A DNA stretch of 64,000 bases from an uncultured Phycisphaerae bacterium (GTDB taxonomy: Bacteria > Planctomycetota > Phycisphaerae > UBA1845 > Fen-1342): the NCBI GenBank assembly GCA_937928595.1, contig CALGJV010000003.1, positions 1 to 64,000 on the forward strand. The letters are read 5' to 3'. Under the pieces are notes generated by a model. The model was not told the origin of the DNA, ran no database searches, and saw only the letters and a list, made by a program, of their open reading frames with translations. Below are positions 51,572-60,793 of this stretch, piece by piece; position 1 is the first letter of the stretch; the number at the start of each line of letters is the position of its first letter. The position numbers and the translations under genes are program-made.

Positions 51572-52789
51572 TCACGGCCGCGCGGTCAGCTCGAACGCCG
51601 CGCGGTTTTCCGCCACCTTTTTGCCGAGTTTATCCGCCACGGTGACTTTTGCCACATACCGCCCCGGCGCGAGGGACGCCGGGAGCCGCACCAGCCGGGG
51701 GATGAAGCAGTCCTGCCGCCGGTTGCGGCAGCGGTCGACGATGTCGGTGTCCCGGAGTTCCAGCACGATGTCGCCGGCGCGGTTCAGGATGGTCGTGGTC
51801 AGGTCGAACGTCGTGTGATACAGCCCGTCGCTGCGGAGCTCGCTGACGAAGTCGCGGACCTCGCAGTACAGCACGAACTCCGCGCCGCCGGCGGCGAATC
51901 GCGCGGGCTCGATCACGTCGTACTGCCCGAAGCCCCGCACCGCGCCGCAGATCCTGAGCGTCGGGATCGAGAGGTCGGCGAGCCGGCGCAGACTCTCCTC
52001 CAGCTCTGCCAGCGGTGCGCGGGCGGCCGTGGCGGTGGCCGCCAGGTCGCCCTCGTGCGCCTCGCGCAGCGCGATCCAGGTCTCGACGAAGCGCGCGGCC
52101 AACTGCTGCTGCTCGGCCGTCACGAGGCGCAACGGCTCCCGGGCCTGCTCGAAGTCGCCCGCGATGGCCCACAGCACCCGCCGATCCAGTTGATCGCGGA
52201 AGGGGGCGTCCTCCGGCAGCGGCGACCGCTCGAGGTACTCGCGCAGCGAGGTCAACCCTACGCTCGCCGCCGCGGCCGCGTTGATCGCCGGGGTGTCGGG
52301 ACCGCGTCCGGCCGGAACGGGTGGTGCTGATTCCGCCCGCGCGGTCAGAGCGGTGAGCGTTGGTGCCGGCGGAGGTGCGGGCGGCGGTTCCGCGGCCGGG
52401 GCGGTGCCGCCGACGTCGGGCGGCGGCTCGCTCGGCGGAGCCGGCGGCTCGACGCGGGGCGGGCTGCTCGGAGGATGCTGCAGCACGGTGGCCGGCTCGC
52501 TCAGGACGTCGGCGGCGAGCGCGGGTACCGACGGCGGGCGGACGGTGGGGGCGTTCGCGACGCGCGCGATGTAGCGGTTCACGTCGATCTCGACCGGATC
52601 GCTCGGGTCGGTCGCCGGCTGCGAAGCCGCAGCGCGCACGACTTCCACTTGTCGTTCGGGTGGGTCAGGCCTTTCGCGGCGGGCGGGCTGGGATTGCGGC
52701 CCGAGGTACGGGTCGGTCAGGCAGCCGGTCGTGGTGACGAGGAGCAGCGCGAGCACCTGCCCCGCGCGGGAGAGTCGGTCCGCATCCAT
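51572..52789 (-). CDS. Hypothetical lipoprotein with Pro-rich linker
   Basis: The 405-residue protein has a lipoprotein signal (VLALLLVTTTGC, Cys23). A long Pro/Ala-rich linker (about 25-185) leads to a helical segment and a C-terminal beta domain (about 285-400, FVLYCEVRDFVSELRSDGLYHTTF, IVLELRDTDIVDR, PGRYVAKVTVADKLG), which reads like a filamin or CARDB-type domain. No known family was identified. It starts 20 nt downstream of holA. Confidence 0.68.
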   Translation of the reverse strand: MDADRLSRAGQVLALLLVTTTGCLTDPYLGPQSQPARRERPDPPERQVEVVRAAASQPATDPSDPVEIDVNRYIARVANAPTVRPPSVPALAADVLSEPATVLQHPPSSPPRVEPPAPPSEPPPDVGGTAPAAEPPPAPPPAPTLTALTARAESAPPVPAGRGPDTPAINAAAAASVGLTSLREYLERSPLPEDAPFRDQLDRRVLWAIAGDFEQAREPLRLVTAEQQQLAARFVETWIALREAHEGDLAATATAARAPLAELEESLRRLADLSIPTLRICGAVRGFGQYDVIEPARFAAGGAEFVLYCEVRDFVSELRSDGLYHTTFDLTTTILNRAGDIVLELRDTDIVDRCRNRRQDCFIPRLVRLPASLAPGRYVAKVTVADKLGKKVAENRAAFELTARP

Positions 52790-52809
52790 GCGTGGCTCCG
52801 CGACATCCT

Positions 52810-53820
52810 TCAGGCGGCCGGAGCGGCCAGCCGGACGAGCAGCAGCTCGACCCCTCGTTCTATCGACCGCAGGCCCGTCTTCGCTTGGGTATCGAGGCGG
52901 GCGAGCGCGGCGAGTGCGGCCCGGACGCGCTGCGCGGGGAGGCGTGCGAGAATGGCGGCGAGCTCGGCTTCGCGGCGCCACATCATCACCTTGGGCGCAA
53001 TCTGCGCGGGCGACAATCCTTGCGCGCGCAGTTGATGCGCGGTCAGCCAGCGGCGCAGGACGTACGCGATGCCGCCGACAACTTTGAAGGGGGCCTCGGG
53101 ATCGCTGGCCAGCGTCTGTTCCCAGAGCTGGAGCGCTCGGTCGGTCCGCCCGAGCCCCGCCGCGTCCATCACGGCGAAGATCTTCTCCTCGCGGGTCTGG
53201 CCGACCAGTGCGGCGACGTCGTCCGTGGTGATCTCGCGCCGCTCACCGACGTACAGGGCGAGCTTCTCGACCTCGCGGGTCAGGATCTCGGTGTCATGGC
53301 CGACCAGCTCGATGAGCCGGACGGCAACCTCGGGCGCGATTCGGCAGCCGTGCTCCTGGACGAGCTTGCCAAGAGCGGGCGCCGCCTGATACTCCTTCGG
53401 CTTCTCGAAGCCCTGGATCTGGCCGCCCGCCCCCGCCACGGCCTTGTAGAGCTTCGTGTTGCTCGGGAAGGACCGGCACTCGAGCACGAGCGTCGCGAAC
53501 GGCGACGGCTTCTTCGCGTAGGCTTCGAGCCGCTCGCGGTGCGCGCTGATGAACGAATCGGCGCTGCGGACGATGACGACGCGGCGGCCGCCCAGGAACG
53601 CCGGAGTCATCAGATCCGTGAACGCGCCGCCCAGCGACGCGGCTTCCTCTTCGGCGCCGCGCGGGCCGGTATCGTACGTGCTGAGCGCCATCCCACGATC
53701 CGCTTCGTCGGGCAGAAGGCGGGCAATCCACGCTTCGAGTTCCCTGGCGCGCTGGGCGCCGTCATCGCCGAAGAGCACGACGATCGGGGGCGGGGCGGAG
53801 CTGGTCGTCTTGCGGGCCAT
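52810..53820 (-). CDS. holA: DNA polymerase III delta subunit
   Basis: The 336-residue clamp-loader subunit opens the sliding clamp. It has the family pattern: FGDDGAQRARELEAWI at the N-terminus, a beta region (VVIVRSADSFISAHRERL), the domain II AAA helices (LIELVGHDTEILTREVEKLALYVG) and the C-terminal collar (LWEQTLASDPEAPFKVVGGIAYVLRRWL). Its start lies 59 nt inside the end of the upstream gene. It is usually unlinked, and here it sits among envelope genes. Confidence 0.88.
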   Translation of the reverse strand: MARKTTSSAPPPIVVLFGDDGAQRARELEAWIARLLPDEADRGMALSTYDTGPRGAEEEAASLGGAFTDLMTPAFLGGRRVVIVRSADSFISAHRERLEAYAKKPSPFATLVLECRSFPSNTKLYKAVAGAGGQIQGFEKPKEYQAAPALGKLVQEHGCRIAPEVAVRLIELVGHDTEILTREVEKLALYVGERREITTDDVAALVGQTREEKIFAVMDAAGLGRTDRALQLWEQTLASDPEAPFKVVGGIAYVLRRWLTAHQLRAQGLSPAQIAPKVMMWRREAELAAILARLPAQRVRAALAALARLDTQAKTGLRSIERGVELLLVRLAAPAA

Positions 53821-55258
53821 CGTTCTCGGGGGTCGGGGCCGTCGCGGGCGCCCGACGCGGGTCAAAGTACTCCAACCGGCGCCGGGCCATCGCCTGCACG
53901 GCGGCGTCGGCATCCGGGGCCGCCAGTGCCTGCTCCCACGCTCGGACCGCGGCATCCGTCCGACCCAGCCGATGCTCGACATCGCCCAGCCGCAGCGCGA
54001 GCCGGGCCGTGTCCGGCGTCAGGGTACGGAGTTGCAGAAGCAAGTCGCGGGCCTGAGCGTACCGCCCCTGCGTCGCGGCGACCAGTGCCAGCCCGTCCAG
54101 CGCGCCGGGGTCGTCCGCCCGCAGCCCGCGCGCGGCGTCGAACTGCCGCCCCGCGGCGTCGATCTGTCCCAGCCGGTACAGCAGCCGGCCGAGCTCCACG
54201 CGGGCGGTCGTGTCGGCGGGATCGGCGCTGATCGCGTCCTCGAGCCGGGCGACCGCCAGATCAAGCCGCCCCTCGGCCGCGAACCGCGCCGCGCGGGTCC
54301 GCAGCTCGCGGGCGCGGGCCGGGTCGGGCGGCGGGTCGGCGGGAGCGGTCGTTGGCCGGGGCGTTTCGTCCCAACGCACCGGTGCGACGGGGGCGACCGG
54401 CTCGATCCGGACCGGGGCCGGCGGGCCGACCGGCTGGACCTCGGCGACGAGCTCGGCGGCGCTGGCGGGCGGGGTCGGCTGGTCGGCGGCCACGGCGGGT
54501 GGCGGATCCGGCGCGTCATCCGGCGCGTTGGCCGCCGAGCGGTCGAAGCCGACGATGTCGGCCAGGGCGCGGTTTCCGGCGCGGTCCACCACGAGCAGCC
54601 GCATCTCGTGCGGACGTCCGAGCCCCAGCGGCCACGACCAGCGCAGTGTGTCGCCGTCGCGCTCGAGCGGTCCGCCGTCGCACCAGTCGCCGTTCTCGAA
54701 GCGGTAGAACAGCCGCACGGCGCTGTGGACCGGGTGCTCCTCAATGATCGTCGTGCGAAGTGTCAGCGCTCCGCGGGGCAGACTTGTCGGCGAGCCGGCG
54801 TGCGGGCCGACGCCGTCGGCCGCGGTCGGTCGATCGGGGGGCGTCCCGCGGACCTCGTGCACCTGAACGAGCGGCGGCGTCGTATCGACGATGACGCTGA
54901 GCAGCGGCTCGGTCTCGGTCGTCGGCGGTGGCCCGGATGCGCCGCCCTCGTTGTGCAGGATGACGTAGAAGTCGTACGCGCCGTCTTCCGGTACCCGCAC
55001 ACGCGCGCGGGTCCGGCCGAGCGGCGTATAGGGGCGACGTTCCCACGGCTCGGTCGCCGTCGCCCCGCGACGCATCCAGATCTCGACTTCGTCGACGACG
55101 GCGTCCGCGGCAACCTGGTACTCGAGCACGATCTCGCGCGCGGGCAGGTAGCGCGGCTCCGCGGGCGGTGCGGCCGCGACGGAGGCCGGCACGAGCAGAC
55201 CGGCGACCGCGGCGAGGCGCGGGCCGAGGGTCGAGCTGGCGAGCCGGGTGCGGCGCAT
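53762..55258 (-). CDS. Exported TPR-repeat protein of unknown function
   Basis: The 498-residue protein has a signal peptide (about 1-27), a beta-rich region (about 30-240) with two Ig-like repeats (ILEYQVAADAVVDEVEIWM, VRLFYRFENGDWCDGGPLERDGD), a Pro/Ala linker and a TPR domain (about 335-470, ARLEDAISADPADTTARVELGRLLYRLGQIDAAG). This suits an envelope scaffold. Its end overlaps the holA start by 59 nt, a large overlap, so translation of the two may be coupled. The ATG at 55258 gives the signal peptide. Confidence 0.68.
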   Translation of the reverse strand: MRRTRLASSTLGPRLAAVAGLLVPASVAAAPPAEPRYLPAREIVLEYQVAADAVVDEVEIWMRRGATATEPWERRPYTPLGRTRARVRVPEDGAYDFYVILHNEGGASGPPPTTETEPLLSVIVDTTPPLVQVHEVRGTPPDRPTAADGVGPHAGSPTSLPRGALTLRTTIIEEHPVHSAVRLFYRFENGDWCDGGPLERDGDTLRWSWPLGLGRPHEMRLLVVDRAGNRALADIVGFDRSAANAPDDAPDPPPAVAADQPTPPASAAELVAEVQPVGPPAPVRIEPVAPVAPVRWDETPRPTTAPADPPPDPARARELRTRAARFAAEGRLDLAVARLEDAISADPADTTARVELGRLLYRLGQIDAAGRQFDAARGLRADDPGALDGLALVAATQGRYAQARDLLLQLRTLTPDTARLALRLGDVEHRLGRTDAAVRAWEQALAAPDADAAVQAMARRRLEYFDPRRAPATAPTPENDGPQDDQLRPAPDRRALRR

Positions 55259-55412
55259 GACGGCGTCCTGGATCGGGAGGCGGGCGTTACCACGATCCCG
55301 CTGCTCGCTCGTATCGGGGCGGCGCGGCGGTCGGGCGCACGCGGTGCCGATCCGGGCGCAGGGGCCGCGCTTCGGGGGCGCAGACCCTGCGGGCAACGGC
55401 GCGGCTGCTCGG

Positions 55413-57218
55413 TTACACCGGCAGGGGGCGGCCGAGGCGCTCGTAAACGTCGAGGTAGCTGCGCTCGAGGTACGCCCGGCTGAGACGGTTGGTGATGTGG
55501 TCCCATGGGAACCGCTCGGTGAGCGCGCGGGCGCGGTGGGCGTAGAACGCGGGGTCGAGGCCGGTGGCCTCGAAGGCAGCGTCCCAGAGCTCCGGGCGGA
55601 AGCAGTCGTCCCAACCGTCGAGTCGGGCGCCGCGGCGCCACGCTTCGTACACCACCGCGCCGAGTCGCCGGTCGCCGCGGGCGAGGACGGCCTCGAGCTG
55701 GGCGCGCTCGGTCCTTGAAAGGCTGAAGTGGATCGCGGCCCGGTGCGTCCGCTTCAGTTCCAGCAACCGGCGGCGGACTCCCTGAAAGTATTCCGGTCGC
55801 GGCTGCGGCATCCACTGGAGCGGCGTGTGCGGCTTGGGCACGAGCCAGGCGACCGCCGCGGTCACGGCGGCCGGACTCTGGCCGAGGTCGCACCGGGCGC
55901 GGCTGACCTGCTGCGCGAGGTGCCAGATGCCGTCGATGTCCTCCGGCTGCTCTCCGGGCAGGCCGGCCATGAAGTAGAGCTTGACGTGCCGCCAGCCCGC
56001 GGCGTACGCGGCCCGCACGCCCGCGAGCAGGTCGCCGTCTACGACCTTCTTGCGGAGCGCGGCCCGCATGTCATCGCCGGCCGCCTCGACGGCCATCGTC
56101 AGCCCGGCCTTCCGAACGGAGCTGCCGAGGGCCGGCAGGTCGCGGAGCAGACGGTCCACCCGGAGCGACGGGAAGCTGATGTTGACGTGCCGCGGGGCGA
56201 AGCGCTCGGTCAGGCGCGCCGCCAGCTCGCGCAACTGCGGGTAGTCCGAGGTCGAAAGGGACAGGAGGCCGATTTCGTCGTAGCCGGTGCCCCAGTAGCC
56301 TTCCTCGGCCAGGTGCACAATCCGTTCCACACTGCGCAGCCGCAGCGGGCGCTTCGTGCAGCCGGCGTGGCAGAAGCGGCACAGGTTCGGGCAGCCGCGC
56401 ATGATCTCGATCGCGTAGCGGTCGTGGACCGTCTCGGTCCACGGAACCAGCGGGCGCGTCGGGAACGCGACGTCCTCGAAGTCCGGAGTCTCGCACCGGA
56501 CGATCGTGTTGGGCAGACCCTCGGCCAGCGGCCGCAAACCCGCGAAGGTCCCGTCCGCGTGGTATTCCGCGGCGTAGAGGTTCGGGGCGTAGAGCCACGG
56601 GAACCGGCGGGCGAGGAGCGGGATCATCTCCCGGCGGCGGACACCGTCCCGCTTGAGAGCCCGGATGGCCGTGCAGAGCTCGGCCAGCGCGTGCTCGCCG
56701 TCGCCGATGACCACGAGGTCGAGGAACTCGGCCAGCGGCTCCGAGTTGTCGGCCTGCGGCCCGCCGACGAGCACCAGCGGGTCGTCGTCGCCGCGCTCGG
56801 CCGCGCGGAGCGGCACGCCCGCCAGGTCGAGGAGGTTGAGCACGTTCGTAAACGTGAGCTCGTACTGGAGCGAGACGCCCAGCACGTCCGCCGAGCGGAC
56901 CGGCTGCCGCGTGTCCCAGGTGAAAAGCGGGATGCGCCGGTCGCGCAGGACGGTCTCGGCGTCGGGCTGGGGGCAGTAGACCCGCTCGGCACAGACGCCC
57001 GGGAGCTCGTTGGCCAGCGCGTAGAGGATCTGCGTGCCGAGGTGCGACATGCCGATCGCGTAGGTGTCGGGGAAGGCCAGCGCGACGCGGACCTCAGCCC
57101 GCCCCCAGTCGCCGGACCGCACGCGCTGGTTGACCTCGCCGCCAATGTACTGGGCGGGGTGCCGGACGCGCGGCAGGAGCTCCTCGCTGACGCGGCGGTG
57201 CAGGTCGGACGTGCTCAT
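55413..57218 (-). CDS. Radical SAM protein, TIGR03960 family (B12-binding type)
   Basis: The 601-residue protein has an N-terminal B12-binding-like fold (about 35-240, with VRVALAFPDTYAIGMSHLGTQ and LGVSLQYELTFTNVL), the radical SAM cluster motif MRGCPNLCRFCHAG (about 291) and a TIM-barrel to about 500. TIGR03960 proteins usually carry or adjoin a DUF2344 (TIGR03936) partner and are of unknown reaction, and the partner is absent here. GGAG lies before the ATG at 57218. Confidence 0.86.
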   Translation of the reverse strand: MSTSDLHRRVSEELLPRVRHPAQYIGGEVNQRVRSGDWGRAEVRVALAFPDTYAIGMSHLGTQILYALANELPGVCAERVYCPQPDAETVLRDRRIPLFTWDTRQPVRSADVLGVSLQYELTFTNVLNLLDLAGVPLRAAERGDDDPLVLVGGPQADNSEPLAEFLDLVVIGDGEHALAELCTAIRALKRDGVRRREMIPLLARRFPWLYAPNLYAAEYHADGTFAGLRPLAEGLPNTIVRCETPDFEDVAFPTRPLVPWTETVHDRYAIEIMRGCPNLCRFCHAGCTKRPLRLRSVERIVHLAEEGYWGTGYDEIGLLSLSTSDYPQLRELAARLTERFAPRHVNISFPSLRVDRLLRDLPALGSSVRKAGLTMAVEAAGDDMRAALRKKVVDGDLLAGVRAAYAAGWRHVKLYFMAGLPGEQPEDIDGIWHLAQQVSRARCDLGQSPAAVTAAVAWLVPKPHTPLQWMPQPRPEYFQGVRRRLLELKRTHRAAIHFSLSRTERAQLEAVLARGDRRLGAVVYEAWRRGARLDGWDDCFRPELWDAAFEATGLDPAFYAHRARALTERFPWDHITNRLSRAYLERSYLDVYERLGRPLPV

Positions 57219-57252
57219 CGGCTCCTGTGATGCACGGGGCTCGTGGCGGCGG

Positions 57253-57258
57253 ATTATA
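57253..57258 (-). promoter_or_regulatory. Probable -10 box for the radical SAM gene
   Basis: An exact TATAAT (minus strand) lies 34 nt upstream of the ATG. No good -35 box is visible upstream of it. Confidence 0.45.
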
Positions 57259-57379
57259 CGGCGGCCGCCGGGCCGCCGGCCTGCGCCCGGGTCTTCCCCA
57301 TGCGGCACGACGCGTTTGTTGCGGCCGGGCGGCGCCGCGACACGTTCCGCCTTCCGGCGTCGCCGGGGCCGCCGCCCGC

Positions 57380-58264
57380 CTACCAGTACCGCTCGAAGTG
57401 GATGTTCCCCGGCCGGTCGCGGTCGTCGGTCACGAAGCCCCGGGCTTCGAGCAGCGCCTGCACGGCGACGATCATCTCCGGGTTGCCGCACAGGAACACG
57501 TGGCAGTCGGCCGGGTCGAGGCGCAGACCGGCGACCCGCTCGAGCGTCGCGTCCTCGAGCGCGTTCTGCACGCGGCCGCGCAGGCCCGTCCAGCGGCCGC
57601 CCTTCGGCTCACGGGACGCGATCGGCACGTAGCGGATGTTGGCGTCGGCGCGGGCGACGGCTTCAAGCTCCGCGCGGTAGCCGAGATCGCAGGCGTAGCG
57701 CACGCCATTGATGAGGACGAAGCGACGCCAGCGGCCCTGCCCGCGAAACGTCCGCAGCATCGACACGAACGGTGCGATGCCGGTGCCGGTCGAAACCATG
57801 ATGAGATTCTGACCGGGGGGCGCGAGCTCGATGCGGAACTCGCCCTTGGCCTGCTCGTCCATCCACAGCCGGCCGGGCGGCTCGATTTCCCAAAGCCGGG
57901 GCGTGAGGGCGCCTTCGTCGATGCGAACCACGAAGAACTCGAGGAAGTCCGCTTCAAGAGGCGACGATGCAATCGAGTACGCCCGACGGATCAGCCGTAC
58001 GCGTCCTCCGGGCCCGAGTTCCGGATGCGCCCCACGCGGCACGCCGAGTCGGACGAACTGCCCGGGGACGAACGTGGGGACGCGGCCGGAGTCCGGCCGC
58101 ACGCGCACGATGCTCAGCGTGTCGGTGAGATCCTCGCGCGCGATCAGGGTCGCGTTGGTGGCGTCGGGAGTTCTCTCGCCGGCAGGGGCGGTGGGCCGCA
58201 AAGCGCCGGAAGGGGCCACCCCTGCGGCGGCATCCGAATTCGAGGCAGCGGCGTCCTGGTTCAT
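57380..58264 (-). CDS. fpr: Ferredoxin-NADP reductase
   Basis: The 294-residue flavoenzyme carries electrons between ferredoxin and NADP. After a 35-residue Ala/Pro-rich N-terminus, it has the FAD motif RAYSIASSP, the NADP motif STGTGIAPF and the CGNPEM motif, with the C-terminal NIHFERYW whose aromatic end stacks on FAD in bacterial FNR. Length and order fit subclass I FNR. The 161 nt between its stop and the radical SAM start hold no gene. Confidence 0.9.
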   Translation of the reverse strand: MNQDAAASNSDAAAGVAPSGALRPTAPAGERTPDATNATLIAREDLTDTLSIVRVRPDSGRVPTFVPGQFVRLGVPRGAHPELGPGGRVRLIRRAYSIASSPLEADFLEFFVVRIDEGALTPRLWEIEPPGRLWMDEQAKGEFRIELAPPGQNLIMVSTGTGIAPFVSMLRTFRGQGRWRRFVLINGVRYACDLGYRAELEAVARADANIRYVPIASREPKGGRWTGLRGRVQNALEDATLERVAGLRLDPADCHVFLCGNPEMIVAVQALLEARGFVTDDRDRPGNIHFERYW

Positions 58265-58273
58265 AGGCCCCGA

Positions 58274-58279
58274 TTGTAG
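58274..58279 (-). promoter_or_regulatory. Probable -10 box for fpr
   Basis: TACAAT on the minus strand lies 9 nt before the ATG, leaving a very short or no leader. No matching -35 was found. Confidence 0.35.
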
Positions 58280-58429
58280 TGCGGCGGCGCGCGGTTCGAC
58301 GCGACAACGCGACCGGCGCGGGCACCGAAACGGCGACGCCCCATCCCAGCGCGCCCAAACGGGGCCGTGGGGCGGGGCGTCGTCTATCGAGCCGTCAAGT
58401 CGACGGTCGGTAAGGTGCGGGTCGCGGCC

Positions 58430-59530
58430 TCACTGCCGGGGGGGCTGACCGCGCTCGCCGCGGCCGCCGGGCGGCGGACGGTTGCCGCGGGGGTTGGCGG
58501 CCTGCTCCTTGAGCGCCTGGTCGAACTCGGAGACCTGCTCCGGCTTGAGAAGGTTCTTGATCGCTGCCACGAGCTGCTTCGCGGCCGCCTCGGGGCCGAT
58601 CTTCTTGTCGCGCGCGTTCTTCGCGGCGTCGCGGGCGAGCTGCTTCACATGCTCGCTCTGCTCCGACGTAAGCTTGGCCTTCTGGGCCGCCCGCACAACC
58701 TGCCGGATGTCCAGCGCGTTGCCCGCCCGGGGCGTGTCACCCGCCTCGACTCGCAGGTCAGCCAGTTTCGCCTTCTGCGTGTCGGTCAGGATCGCCTCGA
58801 CCTCGGCGTAGAACGCTTCGCTCGCGGCGGACCGCTTGGCCTGGATTTGCTCCTCGAGCTCGGCGGCTTTGGCGTCGTCGCCGGCCTGCCGGGCCTCCCG
58901 AAGCTGCTGCATCAAGGGCCGGAGCTCTTCGCGCTGCCCCTGCATCTGCCGGCCGTACTTCGCGGCGAGCGGCTCGAACTGGGCCTTCTGTTCCGCGGTC
59001 AGCTCGAGTTTCTCCGGCAGCTCCCGAATGAGCCGCATGAGGCCGCGCGGCCCCTCGCCCTCGGGACCCCGCCCGCCGGGCCCGCGCTGCCGCAACTCGT
59101 CCAGCTTCTGGACCTGCTCGGGGCGCAGGATGGGTTTGACCGCGTCGTAGAACTGGTTCATGAGGGCCCGCCGGGCCTCTCCCAGCTTGCGCATCTCTTC
59201 TTGAAGCTCAGCGACGCGCGCGTCGTCGCCGTTCTGCCGCGCGGTGCGCATCTCGTCCATCAACTCGCGCATCCGCCCGGGCTCCTGCGCGTCCCACTTG
59301 GCGGTGTACTGGGCCACCACCTCGTTGAACTTGGTCTTCTGTGCGGCGTCGAGTTCAAGCCGCTCGGCGAGCCGCTCGACCATCATCCCGAGCGACATGT
59401 CGCCCCGCCCCGGCCCGCCCGGCCGGCCCTCGCCCCCACGCCGCCGCCCGCCGCGTTCGCCGTCCTGGGCCAGCGCGGAAGTGGCCAGCACCACGAGCAC
59501 GACACCGAGAATCCACCTCTGAGTTTGCAT
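58430..59530 (-). CDS. Exported helical protein with Spy/CpxP-like repeats
   Basis: The 366-residue protein has a signal peptide (about 1-22), a Gly/Arg-rich stretch and repeated helical units such as LRPLMQQLREARQAGDD and LRELMDEMRTARQNGDD, in the style of Spy/CpxP periplasmic chaperones. Pairs of such units recur three to four times. A Pro/Gly/Arg tail ends it. No catalytic motif is visible. Function may be metal or protein binding in the periplasm. Confidence 0.7.
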   Translation of the reverse strand: MQTQRWILGVVLVVLATSALAQDGERGGRRRGGEGRPGGPGRGDMSLGMMVERLAERLELDAAQKTKFNEVVAQYTAKWDAQEPGRMRELMDEMRTARQNGDDARVAELQEEMRKLGEARRALMNQFYDAVKPILRPEQVQKLDELRQRGPGGRGPEGEGPRGLMRLIRELPEKLELTAEQKAQFEPLAAKYGRQMQGQREELRPLMQQLREARQAGDDAKAAELEEQIQAKRSAASEAFYAEVEAILTDTQKAKLADLRVEAGDTPRAGNALDIRQVVRAAQKAKLTSEQSEHVKQLARDAAKNARDKKIGPEAAAKQLVAAIKNLLKPEQVSEFDQALKEQAANPRGNRPPPGGRGERGQPPRQ

Positions 59531-59956
59531 GCGCGGCCTCCTTCGTTGTGCCGAATCCGAACATCCTCATCGCCGCCCGGGGACCTGCGGGCGTCCACGG
59601 GTCGCCGCGAGGGGCTCTCTGGCGGCCGTTATGGGCCGCCACGGAAGTTTCGTAATCGCGCACGGCCGTTGCGGTCCGTGCGTTTGACCGGCCAAACGTC
59701 AGCGCCCGCCGATTGTTGCCGAGCGGCGCGCCGGTGAGCGCGATTCGCGGACGTTGGCCACGCCGCGGGCGGGGGTCGCAATCGCTTTTCGGGGAGGACT
59801 TGCACCGCAAGCTGTTTCCGCATAGAAAAGTATGGATTCGACCGCGGCGGCTAGGAAGTGCCGGCGCAGGCGGCGGCCGACGTGTGGTACGGTCGGCTGC
59901 GCGACGTGGAACCGGTCATGGATGACGGCGACGAAGCAGTTATCGGAGTCGCATGC
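59531..59956. other. 426-bp region without a recognisable gene
   Basis: It carries no believable gene on either strand. A weak plus-strand promoter for the STAS gene may be TTGCAC at 59800 and TAGAAA at 59823 (17-nt spacing); this is the only signal I can point to. Confidence 0.4.
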
Positions 59957-60346
59957 ATGTCGGAATCCCTTCACGTAGTGCCCAGCGAGTCGAACGGCGT
60001 GGCGGTTCTTCGGTTCTGCTCGTGTGCGGGGCTGCGGGGGGGCGGAGAAGGGGGGACCGAGCGGGAACTGGAAGAGCTGGTTGACCTGGCCGGCAAACGG
60101 GGGATCGTGCTCGACTTCGAGCGGGCCCGTTTCCTGACGGCGGCGATCGTGGGCGGGCTCTTGCGCCTGCGCCGACGGGCGGAGGCGGCGGGCCTGGCCG
60201 TGGTGGCGGCGCGGCTGCGCCCGGAATGCGACCGCGTGTTCCAGGTGCGCGGGCTGCACCGTGTATTTCCGCGCTACCCGACGGTGGACGCGGCTGTGGC
60301 GGCACTCGAGGCGTCGGCGGCCAATCCGAACTCGTCGGCGGCGTAG
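59957..60346 (+). CDS. STAS-domain protein lacking the phosphorylatable Ser
   Basis: The 129-residue protein matches the STAS/SpoIIAA fold (VDLAGKRGIVLDFERARFLTAAIVGGLLRLRRRAEAAGL). The Asp-Ser pair expected at the phosphorylation loop is replaced by FLTAA. It could therefore be insensitive to phosphorylation, or act as a structural adaptor. CGGAG stands 8 nt before the ATG; longer starts upstream are possible. It has no sigma-factor or kinase neighbour. Confidence 0.72.
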   Translation: MSESLHVVPSESNGVAVLRFCSCAGLRGGGEGGTERELEELVDLAGKRGIVLDFERARFLTAAIVGGLLRLRRRAEAAGLAVVAARLRPECDRVFQVRGLHRVFPRYPTVDAAVAALEASAANPNSSAA

Positions 60347-60410
60347 GTCGTTCCGAGGCGCGCTGCGCGCTGAAGAAAAAACGGGGCACGCCCGGCGGCA
60401 GCCGGGGGGT

Positions 60411-60644
60411 TCATTTCTGGCGGTAGACGATCCGGCCGCGTTTGAGGTCGTACGGAGAGACCTCGACCGTCACGCGATCGCCCGGCAGGATGCGGATGAA
60501 GTTCTTGCGCATGCGGCCGGAGACGTGCGCGAGGACCTCGTGTTTGTTGCCCGTGCCGCCGACCTCGGCCTCCACCAGGAACATGGCGTTGGGGAGGGCC
60601 TTGATGACCACGGCTTCGAGTTGGATCGCGTCGTCTTTGGCCAA
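60411..60644 (-). CDS. infA: Translation initiation factor IF-1
   Basis: The 77-residue S1-like OB-fold protein is standard IF-1: [46 protein letters not shown] and the ending [12 protein letters not shown]. The start codon is TTG, since GGGAA stands 5 nt before it and no ATG or GTG fits. It is apart from the ribosomal-protein operon where infA is often found. Confidence 0.95.
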   Translation of the reverse strand: MAKDDAIQLEAVVIKALPNAMFLVEAEVGGTGNKHEVLAHVSGRMRKNFIRILPGDRVTVEVSPYDLKRGRIVYRQK

Positions 60645-60793
60645 AGTGCTTCCCGCAGGCGGTCACGCCGCGACGGGCGAGGGGCCGCGAAATGGCCCGG
60701 TCCGCCGCGGCGGAAAACCACGAAGCGGGTATGCTATCGCGTCGATTGGTGCCGGTCAACGCGCCGGACAGCAAGGTCCGGGGAGAACGCTGC

